A stretch of 64,000 bases of DNA from Larkinella terrae (GTDB taxonomy: Bacteria > Bacteroidota > Bacteroidia > Cytophagales > Spirosomataceae): assembly GCF_009668025.1 (NCBI RefSeq), contig NZ_WJXZ01000002.1, positions 628,069 to 692,068 on the forward strand, written 5' to 3'. Both the position numbers and the translations under genes were made by a program. The notes below the pieces were generated by a model. The model worked only from the letters and a program-made list of their open reading frames with translations, was not told where the DNA came from and ran no database searches. Shown here piece by piece: positions 18,542-27,637 of this stretch. Numbering within the stretch: the stretch's first letter is position 1; every line of letters begins with the position of its first letter.

Positions 18542-19324
18542 TTAGTTAAACGAAGGAGTCGGATGGGAAGGTGATTGAGGCCGTTGAAAAAAGCTGACGA
18601 GCCACACAATGGCCGCTATAATCGCACCAATTGTTGCCACGAGCGATACCGACCCGTTGCCCTGTTGCCCGACGGCGATGGCGGCATACGCCCAGACGAA
18701 TACCAGTAAATACGAAAAAATTCGCATCCGGCTAAAGACGAATAAGCCGATGGCCAGCCCAACGGCAATCAAAATTTGCGCCCAGACCGGCCCGCTGATG
18801 CCCCAGCCATTCCAGCCACTCGATTCCAGCCAGACGCAAACGTTGGCAATCGTGGCTACGGTTACCCAGCCAAAATACAAGCCAAACGGAACACGGGCCA
18901 GCCATTTTTCGGCGGCTGGCACTTCCGGCGCATTCAACCGAAGGCCAAGATTAATGCTGTACAACGTATATAAAATACCGGAAATGAACAGGACGGAAAC
19001 AAAAAGCCATTCATTCTGGAAAATCGGTAACCACAAACTGTTGAACAAACCGTTCAGCATCACCAGCGGGCCAACCGCCCGAAAACGCGGATTGGTTCGC
19101 TGCGACGGCAGCGCCTGATACACTGCAAAACCGAGTAAGCCCAGGTAAATGACACCCCAGATCGAAAAGGCAAAACCGGCCGGGGTGAAGTCGGTGAAGT
19201 GTTTGTCGGACACCTGCGCATTGGTCTGTCCGCCGAACGGCAGGGCGTTCGACAGGTAATTCATCACAATGGTCGAAACGATGGTGAAAACGACGAGAAA
19301 TTGCCGGAGTTTATCGCTTTTCAT
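18542..19324 (-). CDS. TspO/MBR-related membrane protein
   Basis: A 260-residue integral membrane protein with about seven hydrophobic segments and many Trp residues. The segments TPAGFAFSIWGVIYLGLLG and GLFNSLWLPIFQNEW resemble the tryptophan-rich sensory protein (TspO/peripheral benzodiazepine receptor) family, which binds porphyrins in other organisms. It is longer than typical five-helix TspO (about 160 residues), so it belongs to the extended bacterial variants. No photosensory or carotenoid gene is adjacent. The family assignment is moderate; the function is unknown. Confidence 0.7.
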   Translation of the reverse strand: MKSDKLRQFLVVFTIVSTIVMNYLSNALPFGGQTNAQVSDKHFTDFTPAGFAFSIWGVIYLGLLGFAVYQALPSQRTNPRFRAVGPLVMLNGLFNSLWLPIFQNEWLFVSVLFISGILYTLYSINLGLRLNAPEVPAAEKWLARVPFGLYFGWVTVATIANVCVWLESSGWNGWGISGPVWAQILIAVGLAIGLFVFSRMRIFSYLLVFVWAYAAIAVGQQGNGSVSLVATIGAIIAAIVWLVSFFQRPQSPSHPTPSFN

Positions 19325-19333
19325 ACGTTAAAA

Positions 19334-19430
19334 AAGTTTACGGTTTACGGATTTCCGTTTACGGTGGCTGGCGCAAGCAAAAAACGAATGCGTCAGCCAC
19401 CGTAAACGGAAAACTGTAAACCGTAAACTT
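19334..19430. repeat. 97-base imperfect inverted repeat
   Basis: Arms of 42 bases (19334-19375 and 19389-19430) are complementary with three mismatches around a 13-base loop. Internally they repeat units such as GTTTACGG. It fills the space between the PorE-like gene and the TspO-like gene. Fragments of the same wording occur at about 43-58 (AAAACCGTAAACTG) and near 9467. It may be a MITE-like or REP-type element. Confidence 0.88.
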
Positions 19431-19462
19431 AAATTTTAACCCGTTGTTCGAAATGCCCGGTT

Positions 19463-21451
19463 CTAGAAACTCAGAATCTTGAACTCCGTTCGGCGGTTGC
19501 GCTGGTGCTCGTCTTCGGTTTTGGCGTTTTTAACAATGAGCTGCGTTTCGCCGTAGCCTTTGGCAATCATGCGCTCGGCGTCAATGCCTTTGGAAACGAT
19601 GTAATCGACGGCGGCTTTGGCCCGGTTTTGCGACAGGCGCATGTTGTAGGCGTCGGCAGCCCGGACGTCGGTATGCGAACTGAGCTCAATTTTCAGGGTC
19701 GGATTGTCTTTCAGGATCGTCACGAGCTTGTCCAGTTCCTCCGCAGCGTCGGGGCGGATGGCGTATTTATCCAGGTCGTAATAGATATTCTCGAGTACGA
19801 ACGTTTTGCCCAGCGAAACTTTGTCGAGCAAAACCGGTACGTCGAACGTCGTATCCGTTTCGGCTTTTTTCAGGAAAATTGGCGGAATACTCCGGCCCTG
19901 CATCGTAAACTGCTCACGTTTGGTCAGATAGCCGGGGCGTTCCACCAAAACCGTGTAATCTTTTCCTTCCTTCAGCGGGTATTTCCCGAACGTGCCCGGT
20001 TTGCCCGTCACGGCTTCCGCAATCGGCACTTCTACGCCATCTTCGATAATCCGCACCTTCGCGGAATCCAGCGGAGCCTGCGGTGACGCATTTTCCGAAA
20101 CCGTACCGGCGATAAAATACCGCACGCGCTTGGGCGCTTCGGCGGGGGGCGTCGAGGCCAGTGGCGGTTTGTTGGGGTTCGATTCGGAATCGTCGAAGAA
20201 GTAAATATCGTCGTCGCCCTTGCCGCCTTCGCGGTTCGACGCAAAATAACCTTTCTCGTTATCGATCAGCACCAGTCCGAAATCATCCGCCGGGGAGTTG
20301 ATCGGAACGCCGAGGTTTTCGACGGAAATAATGCCCTGCGAACGGGTAGCCACGAAAATATCGAGCTTGCCCAAACCCGGATGGCCGTCGGAAGCAAAAT
20401 AGAGTTTCCCATCTTCGGCCACGTACGGGAACATTTCGTCGCCCGGCGTGTTGATGTCGCGGCCCATATTGACCGGGCGGCTAAACCGGCCCGATGCGTC
20501 CATGTTGGTGCGGTAGAGGTCGATGCCGCCCACACTTCCGGCGCGGTTTGACGCAAAATAGAGCGTTTTACCGTCGGCCGAAAAAGCCGGGCTGCCGTCC
20601 CAAGCCGTCGAATCGCTGATGGGCAGACGCAGCGGATCGCTCCAGGTATTGCCGTTTAACCGGCTGATATACAGATCGACGTCCAAACCGCCTTTGCGTT
20701 TGCCGTTGTTTCCGCGGGCGAAAATCATGATTTTTCCATCTTTCGAAAACGCGGGCGTTCCTTCGTTGGCGTCTTCCTTGAAGATGTTCGGGCTGAATTT
20801 CTCCGGATTATTACCGGTTTCGTCGGGCTTCTGCGCCAGCTTGATTTTATAAATACCGGTCATCGGCTGACCGTTGTTCTTGTAGACTTTCTCTTTGCGC
20901 GATGAGGTGAAAATCAGTTCGTCTCCGCGCAAAACCGGGGCGTATTCCGAACCCGGCGAGTTGAGCGCGCCGATGTTTTTGGGTTGAAACGCAATTTTCT
21001 TCTGGCTGATCAGGTCAATCGCCCGCAGCGTTTCGGCTTCGCGCCGGGCTTTTTCCAGATTGACTTTGCTGGATGGTTTGGTGGCAACGTACTGATCCAG
21101 TTGCGCCAGCGCTTCGGGGTATTTGCCCTGGGCTTTCAGTGCGTAGGCGTAATACATTTTAGCATTAACCTCCGTAATACCGGCTTCAATGGCTTTCTGG
21201 TAAAAGGGTGCCGCTTGCGGAAACCGGTTCGACAGGCGGTAGGATTCGGCCAGCAAATAGTTCAGGCGGGCCACATCGGTGACGCCTTTGCCATTGGCGG
21301 CTTTCTGTAAATTCTCGATGGCCAGGTTGTATTCGCCTTGTTCGAACTGTCGAACGCCTTTTTTATATACCTGCATGGCAGAGTTGCATCCAGCCAGCCC
21401 GATGGCCAACCCCAGCGCCACCAGCAGGGAATAGGAGGTACTGATTTTCAT
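19463..21451 (-). CDS. porE: PorE-like OmpA-family lipoprotein with TPR and propeller
   Basis: A 662-residue lipoprotein (signal ending LAIGLAGC). In order it has TPR repeats (about 25-140), a WD40/PD40-like propeller with repeated FSADGKTLYFASNR-type blades (about 165-420), a carboxypeptidase-regulatory-like domain (about 440-530), and a C-terminal OmpA peptidoglycan-binding domain containing SQNRAKAAVDYIVSKGI. This order is that of PorE, which anchors the type IX secretion apparatus to peptidoglycan in Porphyromonas gingivalis. Paralogues with similar order exist in Bacteroidota, so the exact role is inferred. The ATG at 21451 precedes the lipoprotein signal. Confidence 0.75.
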   Translation of the reverse strand: MKISTSYSLLVALGLAIGLAGCNSAMQVYKKGVRQFEQGEYNLAIENLQKAANGKGVTDVARLNYLLAESYRLSNRFPQAAPFYQKAIEAGITEVNAKMYYAYALKAQGKYPEALAQLDQYVATKPSSKVNLEKARREAETLRAIDLISQKKIAFQPKNIGALNSPGSEYAPVLRGDELIFTSSRKEKVYKNNGQPMTGIYKIKLAQKPDETGNNPEKFSPNIFKEDANEGTPAFSKDGKIMIFARGNNGKRKGGLDVDLYISRLNGNTWSDPLRLPISDSTAWDGSPAFSADGKTLYFASNRAGSVGGIDLYRTNMDASGRFSRPVNMGRDINTPGDEMFPYVAEDGKLYFASDGHPGLGKLDIFVATRSQGIISVENLGVPINSPADDFGLVLIDNEKGYFASNREGGKGDDDIYFFDDSESNPNKPPLASTPPAEAPKRVRYFIAGTVSENASPQAPLDSAKVRIIEDGVEVPIAEAVTGKPGTFGKYPLKEGKDYTVLVERPGYLTKREQFTMQGRSIPPIFLKKAETDTTFDVPVLLDKVSLGKTFVLENIYYDLDKYAIRPDAAEELDKLVTILKDNPTLKIELSSHTDVRAADAYNMRLSQNRAKAAVDYIVSKGIDAERMIAKGYGETQLIVKNAKTEDEHQRNRRTEFKILSF

Positions 21452-21839
21452 ATACTTACTATAACAGTAGACTGTGTTCGTTGCCAAGTTAACGATTTAT
21501 CGCTTGGCTATGTATTTTAACGAAGAGAAGTTGATTTTATTGGCGGAAAACCGGACCCAAAAACCGGCTGGACGGAAACGAAAAAATCCCGCCGGTGGTC
21601 GGCAGGATTTTGTTGAAAGACGCAATTGAATAGTAAACGCCCGGGCTTGGCAAAAAGTTTACGACCTGAAAAATTATGGTATTATTTTTCAGAATAATCG
21701 CTGGTCTCATTTTCCTCGTGGAACAAACGCCAGAAAGCCGGTTTTTCGCCAAAAAAACGCTTCGAACCAAATCAGTCAGTCACTACAAAAACTCGGAAGG
21801 GTATTGTCGGAAAACCTATCTTTGCGGGAACGAAATCGT
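21452..21839. other. Divergent spacer, PorE-like / flippase
   Basis: A 388-base spacer. It contains a terminator-like hairpin at 21583-21613 oriented leftward and a -7-like TATCTTTG at 21817-21824 ahead of the flippase. A 77-codon minus-strand frame runs through the hairpin and has no recognisable family, so I do not call it a gene. Confidence 0.5.
21583..21613 (-). terminator. Terminator-like hairpin with no assigned gene
   Basis: The arms AAAATCC-C-GCCG (583-594) and CGGC-A-GGATTTT (600-611) pair with one internal mismatch around the loop GTGGT. On the minus strand the hairpin is followed by six T. No annotated gene ends here: it lies between two divergent starts, so it may end a small unannotated transcript or act in the porE leader. 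Confidence 0.55.
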
Positions 21840-23366
21840 ATGAGTGCATTTAAAAAATTGGCGAGCGATACCGCGCTGTATGGGATCAGTACCATTCTGG
21901 GGCGGATGTTGTATTGGTTGATGGTGCCTTTGCACACCCGGGTTTTTCCACGCCCGGAAGAATTGTCCTCGAATGTGGAGTTGTTTTCGTACGTACCGGT
22001 TTTGCTGCTGCTGTATACGTTCAGCCTGGAGACGGCCTTTTTTCGGTATGCGGCCCGGCAAAAAGAAGACCGGCAAAAGGTCTTTAATGAAACCTTAAGC
22101 ATTGTTCTCACCGCGAGTATTCTGGTAACGGCTTTGATTGCGGTTTTGTCGCCCCAGCTTGCAGACTGGCTGGATTATCCCGGTCAGCAGAAATTCATTA
22201 CCTGGGTTGCATTGATTGTAGCGACGGATGCCATCGTGTCGATTCCGTTTGCGCGGCTGCGGATCGAGAACAAGGCCCGGCAGTTCGTGAAAGCCAAATT
22301 GATCAACATTTCCGTCAATGTGCTTTTGAACGTCTTTTTTCTAATCATCTGCCCGCAGATTTACAACGGCGAATACCTGCTGTTTCTGCAACCCGTCGTG
22401 GATTTGTTCTACGATCCGACCATTGGCCCCGGCTACATTTTTCTCGCGAATCTGATTTCCAATCTGGTGTATTTCCCACTGCTGCTGAAAACGTTTGCGG
22501 GCTTCCGGTTTCAACTCGACAAACCGCAGGTACGGCTGTTGCTGGCGTATTCGTTTCCGCTGATGCTGACGGCGCTGGCGGGCAACGTCAATATGCTGAC
22601 CGACCGCTGGTTTCTGCGCCCGCTGTTGCCGGAAGGATTTTATCCGGGCCTGACCTCGGAAGACGCGCTTGGGATTTACGGCAACTGCTACAAACTTTCG
22701 GTTTTTATGGCGCTGGCTATTCAGTCGTTCAAGTTCGCGGCCGATCCGTTCTTTTTCTCCCGCGCCGAAGACAAAAACGCGCCCGGTTTGCTGGCCGAAG
22801 TCAACAAATGGTTCATTATCGTTTGCGTCCTGATCTGGGTCGGGATCAGTTTGAATCTCGACTGGATTGGTTTGTTTATCGGAAAAACCTACCGGCAGGG
22901 GCTGGGCGTCGTGCCGATTCTGCTGCTGGCCAACCTGGTGCTGGGCGTTTATTACAACATTGCCTTCTGGTTTAAACTGAGCGATAAAACCGCTTACGGA
23001 ACGCTGATCACCGCCATCGGGGCAGGGGTTACGGTTTTGCTGAACTTGCTGCTGATTCCGATTATGGGCTATATGGGCTGCGCGGTGGCCTATCTGGTGT
23101 CGAGTGTGGTGATGTGTGTCACCTGTTACGTGTTCGGTGAAAAGCATTATCCGGTTCCGTACGACGTTTCTTCCGCGCTGATTTACCTGTTCAGTGGCGG
23201 TTTATTGATCTACATCGCTTCGCAAATCGAAATTTCCAACCTCTGGGTTTCCATTCCCTACCATTTTGTGCTGTTCGCTCTCTACGTCGGAACCATGCTG
23301 GTGATCGAACGAAAAACATTTGCCCCGCTGCTGGTGAAAGTTCGGAATCGGAGAAGAGCTGTTTAG
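21840..23366 (+). CDS. Polysaccharide flippase, MATE/Wzx type
   Basis: A 508-residue membrane protein with about 14 hydrophobic segments, of the MOP flippase superfamily that moves lipid-linked oligosaccharides across the inner membrane. It begins MSAFKKLASDTALYGISTILGRML, a typical Wzx-like first helix. The ATG at 21840 is chosen over an upstream TTG frame. No glycosyltransferase, wzy or other O-antigen gene is adjacent, so the cargo is unknown; lipid II flipping by a MurJ-like role is less likely from sequence. Confidence 0.85.
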   Translation: MSAFKKLASDTALYGISTILGRMLYWLMVPLHTRVFPRPEELSSNVELFSYVPVLLLLYTFSLETAFFRYAARQKEDRQKVFNETLSIVLTASILVTALIAVLSPQLADWLDYPGQQKFITWVALIVATDAIVSIPFARLRIENKARQFVKAKLINISVNVLLNVFFLIICPQIYNGEYLLFLQPVVDLFYDPTIGPGYIFLANLISNLVYFPLLLKTFAGFRFQLDKPQVRLLLAYSFPLMLTALAGNVNMLTDRWFLRPLLPEGFYPGLTSEDALGIYGNCYKLSVFMALAIQSFKFAADPFFFSRAEDKNAPGLLAEVNKWFIIVCVLIWVGISLNLDWIGLFIGKTYRQGLGVVPILLLANLVLGVYYNIAFWFKLSDKTAYGTLITAIGAGVTVLLNLLLIPIMGYMGCAVAYLVSSVVMCVTCYVFGEKHYPVPYDVSSALIYLFSGGLLIYIASQIEISNLWVSIPYHFVLFALYVGTMLVIERKTFAPLLVKVRNRRRAV

Positions 23367-23384
23367 AAAGAATGATAAATAGTA

Positions 23385-23525
23385 AGAGACCGTCTAAATT
23401 TTATAATTTTCCTTTTCCGCTTTGCCCCCAACCCTCTTTAGGGGGCTTTAATCGGCATTTAAAAGCCCCCTTTAGGGGGTTGGGGGCAAAGCGGAAAGAG
23501 AAAATCTGAATTTTAGACAGTCTCT
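23385..23525. repeat. Long imperfect inverted repeat
   Basis: A 141-base inverted repeat running from AGAGAC to GTCTCT. The arms carry CTTTGCCCCCAACCC...TTTAGGGGGCTTT and its complement. It lies between the flippase stop and the 7TMR kinase stop. A second, nested-style inverted repeat with AAATGATGAATAGTAAATG arms follows at about 23526-23607. The CCCCTAAAGGGG wording recurs in related form at 32466-32546. Confidence 0.8.
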
Positions 23526-23618
23526 AAATGATGAATAGTAAATGTAAAAGGGCCGAATTGGAAACTACTCTTACATTAATCATTCATCATTTACTATTTA
23601 TTATTCCTTTTAAACTGT

Positions 23619-25883
23619 TCATCTGCCACCCGGTAAAACGATAATAAACTCCGAGCCTTTTCCGGGCTGGCTTTCAACCGTTAGCGTTCCGTTGTGGCCT
23701 TTGGCGATGATGTCGTAGCTCAGTGAAAGGCCCAAACCGGTGCCTTCGCCGGTGGGTTTTGTCGTGAAAAAAGGCTGGAACAGTTTTTCTTTTACGGCAT
23801 CGGTCATTCCCAGACCGTTGTCGATCACCCGGATTTCGACCTGACGACCAGTGGTTTTTGTCTGGACCTTGACCTCCGGTCGAAACGACTCCGATGCGGT
23901 TTTCTGTTTGGCCTGAACGGCGTAAAAGGCGTTGTTGAACAGGTTGAGCAAAACGCGTCCGATTTCCTGCGGCACCATTTCCACCAAACCGACTTGGGGA
24001 TCCAGGTCCGTTACTAACGGGCAATTGAAGGAAGTGTCTTTCGCCCGCAAACCGTGGTAAGCCAGCCGCAGGTATTCGTCGCAGAGGGCATTGAGATTCG
24101 TGGCCTGCCGATCGCCCGAACTGCTGCGGGAATGCGCGAGCATATTTTTGACAATCTGGCTGGCCCGGCCACCGTGCAGGGCAATTTTCTGGAGATTCTG
24201 CTTTAAATCCCCCAGCAGTTCCTTTTCCAGTTCGACGTCGCGATCCGGTTTTTGCTGTTCATCTTCGAGTTCGGTTACCAGTTCGGTGCTAACCTCCGAG
24301 AAGTTGTTGACAAAGTTCAAGGGGTTCTGAATCTCGTGCGCAATTCCGGCGGTCAGTTCGCCCAGCGACGCCAGTTTTTCTTTGTGAATGAGTTGATTTT
24401 GAGTTGCTTTCAACTCTTCGAGCGAAGTTTTCAACTGGGCCGTTCGCTCTTCCACCTGTTGTTCCAGCCGTTCGTTCTGGCTGGCGATGATGCGATTTCG
24501 CTCGATTTCGCGCTCTTTTTCGAGTTGTTCCTTTTCGATGGCCTGTTGCGCCACCCGTTTGCGGGCCAGGTTGTAGCGGTTGAGCAGGGCACCGGAGAAG
24601 AAAATGATGAGCCAGGCGAAACACGCGCTTTCGATATATCCAAAATTGTACCACTGCCATTGGGGAGTAGTAATCTTAAAGAAGAGCCCCAGCAGGTGAG
24701 TTGATAGCGTGTAAAGCCAGAACAGAAATAAGGGCGTCGTGGCAATCAGCGCATAACGGGCGTCGAGCGAGCCACGCCGGAGCATTTTCAGCATACCAAT
24801 TGCCAGTAAAACATAGACGACCCGGATCAGGATTTCGATTGTAACGAGCACATCCGACGGCGGCAGTGACGGGAATCGGTACATGATGAATTGGACTCCG
24901 TTGGCCAACGCGGTGAGAATGAGAAAGAACGTGATGGCCTTGTTTAAGCGGGGCAGAGTCGAAGCGAGCGGGATGAATTTCCGAATCGACTGAATGAAAA
25001 AGAAGTAGAAAATAATGAAGAAAAAGATGCTGATCGACTTAAATAAGTAGGGATACTCCGGAAAGAGCGCCAATTGCAGGTTGAACCCGTTGCGTTCGAA
25101 AATGAAAAAAAACAGGCAAATCGCGAAATAGAGATAGACCCGATCTTTGATGGCGAAAAAAATGTAAAGGTTATAACTGACCGCCAGAAGAAGAATGCCG
25201 ATCATGATTCCTTCAAAGAAATACTGTTCCCATTCGCGGTCGACCCGGAAAGATTTGTAAACGGAGTGAATGCGGTTTTCTTCGGTCTGGAGCTGGGGCG
25301 AAAGATAAGTGAGCGGTGAACGCCAGAACGGATTTTCGGAACGCTGATAGAATGTAATCTCCTGGCCGGGAGACAGTTGGAAGAAAAACCGGAACCGTTC
25401 GACATCCGAATTATGGACCGGAAGCTGGCTTTGCGGAATGAGTTCGCCGGTTCGCTGGTATTGCCAGCGGCCGCCGGGCATTGATGCGTACAGATCAAAA
25501 TAGCTACTATTGAAGTCACACAGATGCAACTTCAGATCATGGTCGAGTGCATTTTTGATCCGCATGCGAAGCCAGCAAACGTGGGATTTCCGGTTGGGGT
25601 TGTAGTACGAATCAAAATGAAAAGCCGTACTGCGCTGTACTTCCTCGAACGTCAAAGTGCCAGCGCGATCTTCCAGAACCTGAAAGTGGGTTGTGTCAAG
25701 TCTGAAAAAACCGGAATCCGTCTTGATCTCAAAAACCGGTGGCCAGGCTTGCTGGGCAAAACCGCTGAATGTCAGGGAAATGAATAATGAACAATGAATA
25801 ACGAATAATGAATAACGAACCGGCCACGTCAGGTATCCATTCCGGGCCGCTGGGCGATTCATTGTTAATTGTTCATTATTCAT
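23619..25883 (-). CDS. 7TMR-DISM sensor histidine kinase
   Basis: A 754-residue kinase. After a signal peptide (cleavage near SGFA-QQ) comes a 7TMR-DISM extracellular domain (about 50-200), seven membrane helices, a coiled coil, and the kinase core: H-box GELTAGIAHEIQNPLNFVNN, G1 DNGLGM and G2 GTGLGLSLSYDI. DISM receptors are thought to sense small carbohydrates or carboxylates. No response regulator is adjacent. Its first 30 codons lie in an inverted repeat that also occurs in other spacers, and the repeat encodes the hydrophobic stretch YSLFVIHCSLFI. The in-frame ATG at 25862 is an alternative start. It begins six bases after mlaF. Confidence 0.88.
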   Translation of the reverse strand: MNNEQLTMNRPAARNGYLTWPVRYSLFVIHCSLFISLTFSGFAQQAWPPVFEIKTDSGFFRLDTTHFQVLEDRAGTLTFEEVQRSTAFHFDSYYNPNRKSHVCWLRMRIKNALDHDLKLHLCDFNSSYFDLYASMPGGRWQYQRTGELIPQSQLPVHNSDVERFRFFFQLSPGQEITFYQRSENPFWRSPLTYLSPQLQTEENRIHSVYKSFRVDREWEQYFFEGIMIGILLLAVSYNLYIFFAIKDRVYLYFAICLFFFIFERNGFNLQLALFPEYPYLFKSISIFFFIIFYFFFIQSIRKFIPLASTLPRLNKAITFFLILTALANGVQFIMYRFPSLPPSDVLVTIEILIRVVYVLLAIGMLKMLRRGSLDARYALIATTPLFLFWLYTLSTHLLGLFFKITTPQWQWYNFGYIESACFAWLIIFFSGALLNRYNLARKRVAQQAIEKEQLEKEREIERNRIIASQNERLEQQVEERTAQLKTSLEELKATQNQLIHKEKLASLGELTAGIAHEIQNPLNFVNNFSEVSTELVTELEDEQQKPDRDVELEKELLGDLKQNLQKIALHGGRASQIVKNMLAHSRSSSGDRQATNLNALCDEYLRLAYHGLRAKDTSFNCPLVTDLDPQVGLVEMVPQEIGRVLLNLFNNAFYAVQAKQKTASESFRPEVKVQTKTTGRQVEIRVIDNGLGMTDAVKEKLFQPFFTTKPTGEGTGLGLSLSYDIIAKGHNGTLTVESQPGKGSEFIIVLPGGR

Positions 25884-25893
25884 TGTTCATTAA
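25783..25893. repeat. Inverted repeat overlapping a kinase start
   Basis: Arms built from AATGAACAATGAATAATG-type units flank a GC-rich centre. The same wording occurs at 28380-28440 and 58453-58540 in non-coding spacers. Here both arms are translated as the N-terminus of the 7TMR-DISM kinase. Confidence 0.8.
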
Positions 25894-26636
25894 GCCTTGG
25901 TGTCCCGCAGCAGTTTGTTCGCGTAAATAAACTCGTTGAGTTCCGGCACATTCGAGCTGGTAATGGTCGAACTGCTGCCTTCCCACAATTTTTTGCCCTG
26001 ATAGAGAAACATGATTTTTTCGCCGATTTCCATCATCGAGTTCATGTCGTGGGTGATAACAACGGTCGTGATCTGAAATTCGTCGGTAATTTCCCGAATC
26101 AACTCGTCGATTTTGATGGACGTCAGCGGGTCAAGGCCGGAGTTGGGTTCGTCGCAAAACAGGTACTTGGGGTTCATCACGATGGCCCGGGCAATGCCGA
26201 CGCGCTTTTTCATCCCGCCACTGATTTCCGAGGGCATGCGGTCCGCAGCGGCTTCGAGCCCCACCCGTTGCAGACAGAACCGGGCCCGGTCGATTTTCTC
26301 GGCAGATCCCATGTCGGTCAGCATGTCGAGCGGAAAACCAACATTTTCCAGAACGGTTTTGGAATCGAACAACGCCCCGCCCTGAAACAAAACGCCCATT
26401 TCGCGCCGGATCGCCTTCTGCGTATCTTCGTCACCGATCAGAAAATCGCGGCCGTTGTAGAGCACCTGACCTTCTTCGGGTTTGACGAGGCCGATCATGC
26501 ACTTCAGCAACACACTTTTGCCGGTTCCGCTGCCACCGATGATCAAACTCGTGTCGCCGGGCATGAACTTTCCTGAAACGCCCGCCAGAATCGTTCGGTC
26601 CCCGAAAGTTTTCTGTATGTTTTTAATCTCGATCAT
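25890..26636 (-). CDS. mlaF: Mla-type ABC transporter ATPase
   Basis: A 248-residue ATPase for phospholipid traffic between the membranes. It has Walker A GGSGTGKS, Q-loop VLFQGGALFD, signature EISGGMKKRVGIARAI, Walker B YLFCDEPNSGLDP and the switch His in VITHD. The VLFQGGALFD segment and GMKKR signature are characteristic of MlaF/Ttg2A. The permease mlaE is just upstream on the same strand. No MCE-domain (mlaD) gene is in the window, so the substrate-binding part is elsewhere or follows a different design. Confidence 0.93.
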   Translation of the reverse strand: MIEIKNIQKTFGDRTILAGVSGKFMPGDTSLIIGGSGTGKSVLLKCMIGLVKPEEGQVLYNGRDFLIGDEDTQKAIRREMGVLFQGGALFDSKTVLENVGFPLDMLTDMGSAEKIDRARFCLQRVGLEAAADRMPSEISGGMKKRVGIARAIVMNPKYLFCDEPNSGLDPLTSIKIDELIREITDEFQITTVVITHDMNSMMEIGEKIMFLYQGKKLWEGSSSTITSSNVPELNEFIYANKLLRDTKA

Positions 26637-26654
26637 GAGTGAGATTGAGTCAGT

Positions 26655-26765
26655 TGTTTCGCGGAGTTGAGCGGAGTAAAAGCGGAGTTTAGCAGAGAAA
26701 AAATAGAAAGAATACTCCGCTTAACTCTTTTTACTCCGCTCAACTCCGCGAAATAATCTCTTTTA
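26655..26765. repeat. Inverted repeat between mlaE and mlaF
   Basis: Arms of GCGGAGTTGAGCGGAGTAAAAG type and their complement (ACTCCGCTCAACTCCGCG) face each other across about 30 bases. The element splits two genes expected to be cotranscribed and would form a long hairpin in their mRNA. It could lower mlaF expression relative to mlaE. Confidence 0.8.
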
Positions 26766-27491
26766 CAACAATAACTGCGCTAATAGAAAGTCGGCGGCCA
26801 GGACGGCGATGCAACTGTTGGTCACGGCGGCCGTTGATGCCTGCCCCACTTCCAGGGCGCCCCCCGATGTATAATAGCCTTTAAACGACGAAATGGTTGA
26901 AATCAGAAACGCAAACACCACCGATTTAATCAAGGCAAACGTGATGCTGAACGGTTTGAAGTCGGAGCGCAAACCGCTCACGTAATCTTCAGGCGTGATG
27001 ATGTCGGCGGCTGTTCCGGCGATGTAGCCACCGTAAATGGACAGAAAGCCCGCCAGAATCACCAGCATCGGAAACATGATCATCGAAGCCAGCACTTTGG
27101 GCAGCACCAGATACGAACTGGAATTGATTCCCATAACTTCCAGTGCATCAATCTGTTCAGTAATTCGCATGGTTCCTAAACCGCCCGCGATGTTGGAGCC
27201 GACTTTCCCCGATAGCACCACGCAGGTAATGGTGGGGGCCAGTTCGAGAATGGTGCTGTCGCGGACAATCACCGCAATGATGGAGAGCGGCACCAGCGGG
27301 CTGACCAGGTTATACGCCGTCTGCACGCAGGTTACCGCCCCGATGAAGGTCGAAACGATGGAGACGATGAAGACGGAATTGATGCCGATTTGTACACACT
27401 CTTCCAGAACCAGCCGGGTATACACCCCCAATTTTTCGCGATTCCGGAATAGCGAACCTAAGAAGATAAAATAACGTCCAAGATGATGCAT
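26763..27491 (-). CDS. mlaE: Mla-type ABC transporter permease
   Basis: A 242-residue integral membrane protein of the MlaE/YrbE family, with about five hydrophobic segments. Family segments include ELAPTITCVVLSGKVGSNIA, GTMRITEQIDALEVMGI and the C-terminal AVTNSCIAVLAADFLL. It forms the membrane channel for the MlaF ATPase. The frame reaches back to a TTG at 27551, which would add a hydrophobic leader; the ATG at 27491 fits the family better. Its 3' end is followed by the inverted repeat at 26655-26765. Confidence 0.92.
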   Translation of the reverse strand: MHHLGRYFIFLGSLFRNREKLGVYTRLVLEECVQIGINSVFIVSIVSTFIGAVTCVQTAYNLVSPLVPLSIIAVIVRDSTILELAPTITCVVLSGKVGSNIAGGLGTMRITEQIDALEVMGINSSSYLVLPKVLASMIMFPMLVILAGFLSIYGGYIAGTAADIITPEDYVSGLRSDFKPFSITFALIKSVVFAFLISTISSFKGYYTSGGALEVGQASTAAVTNSCIAVLAADFLLAQLLL

Positions 27492-27637
27492 GAGCACAAA
27501 TAACAACAAAACTACCGTAAAGATAGAACGGTTTTGTGCGTATCTTGCCAAAAAACCTGAAAGAGTCGATAGTCATTAATGAACAATCGTGCGTATTCTA
27601 CACGATGGGCAGGGGCTAATGACGATGAATTGATTCT

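Noticed and set aside
21537-21770. 77-codon minus-strand ORF in the PorE/flippase spacer
   Set aside because: It runs straight through a terminator hairpin, has no recognisable family and no clear promoter.
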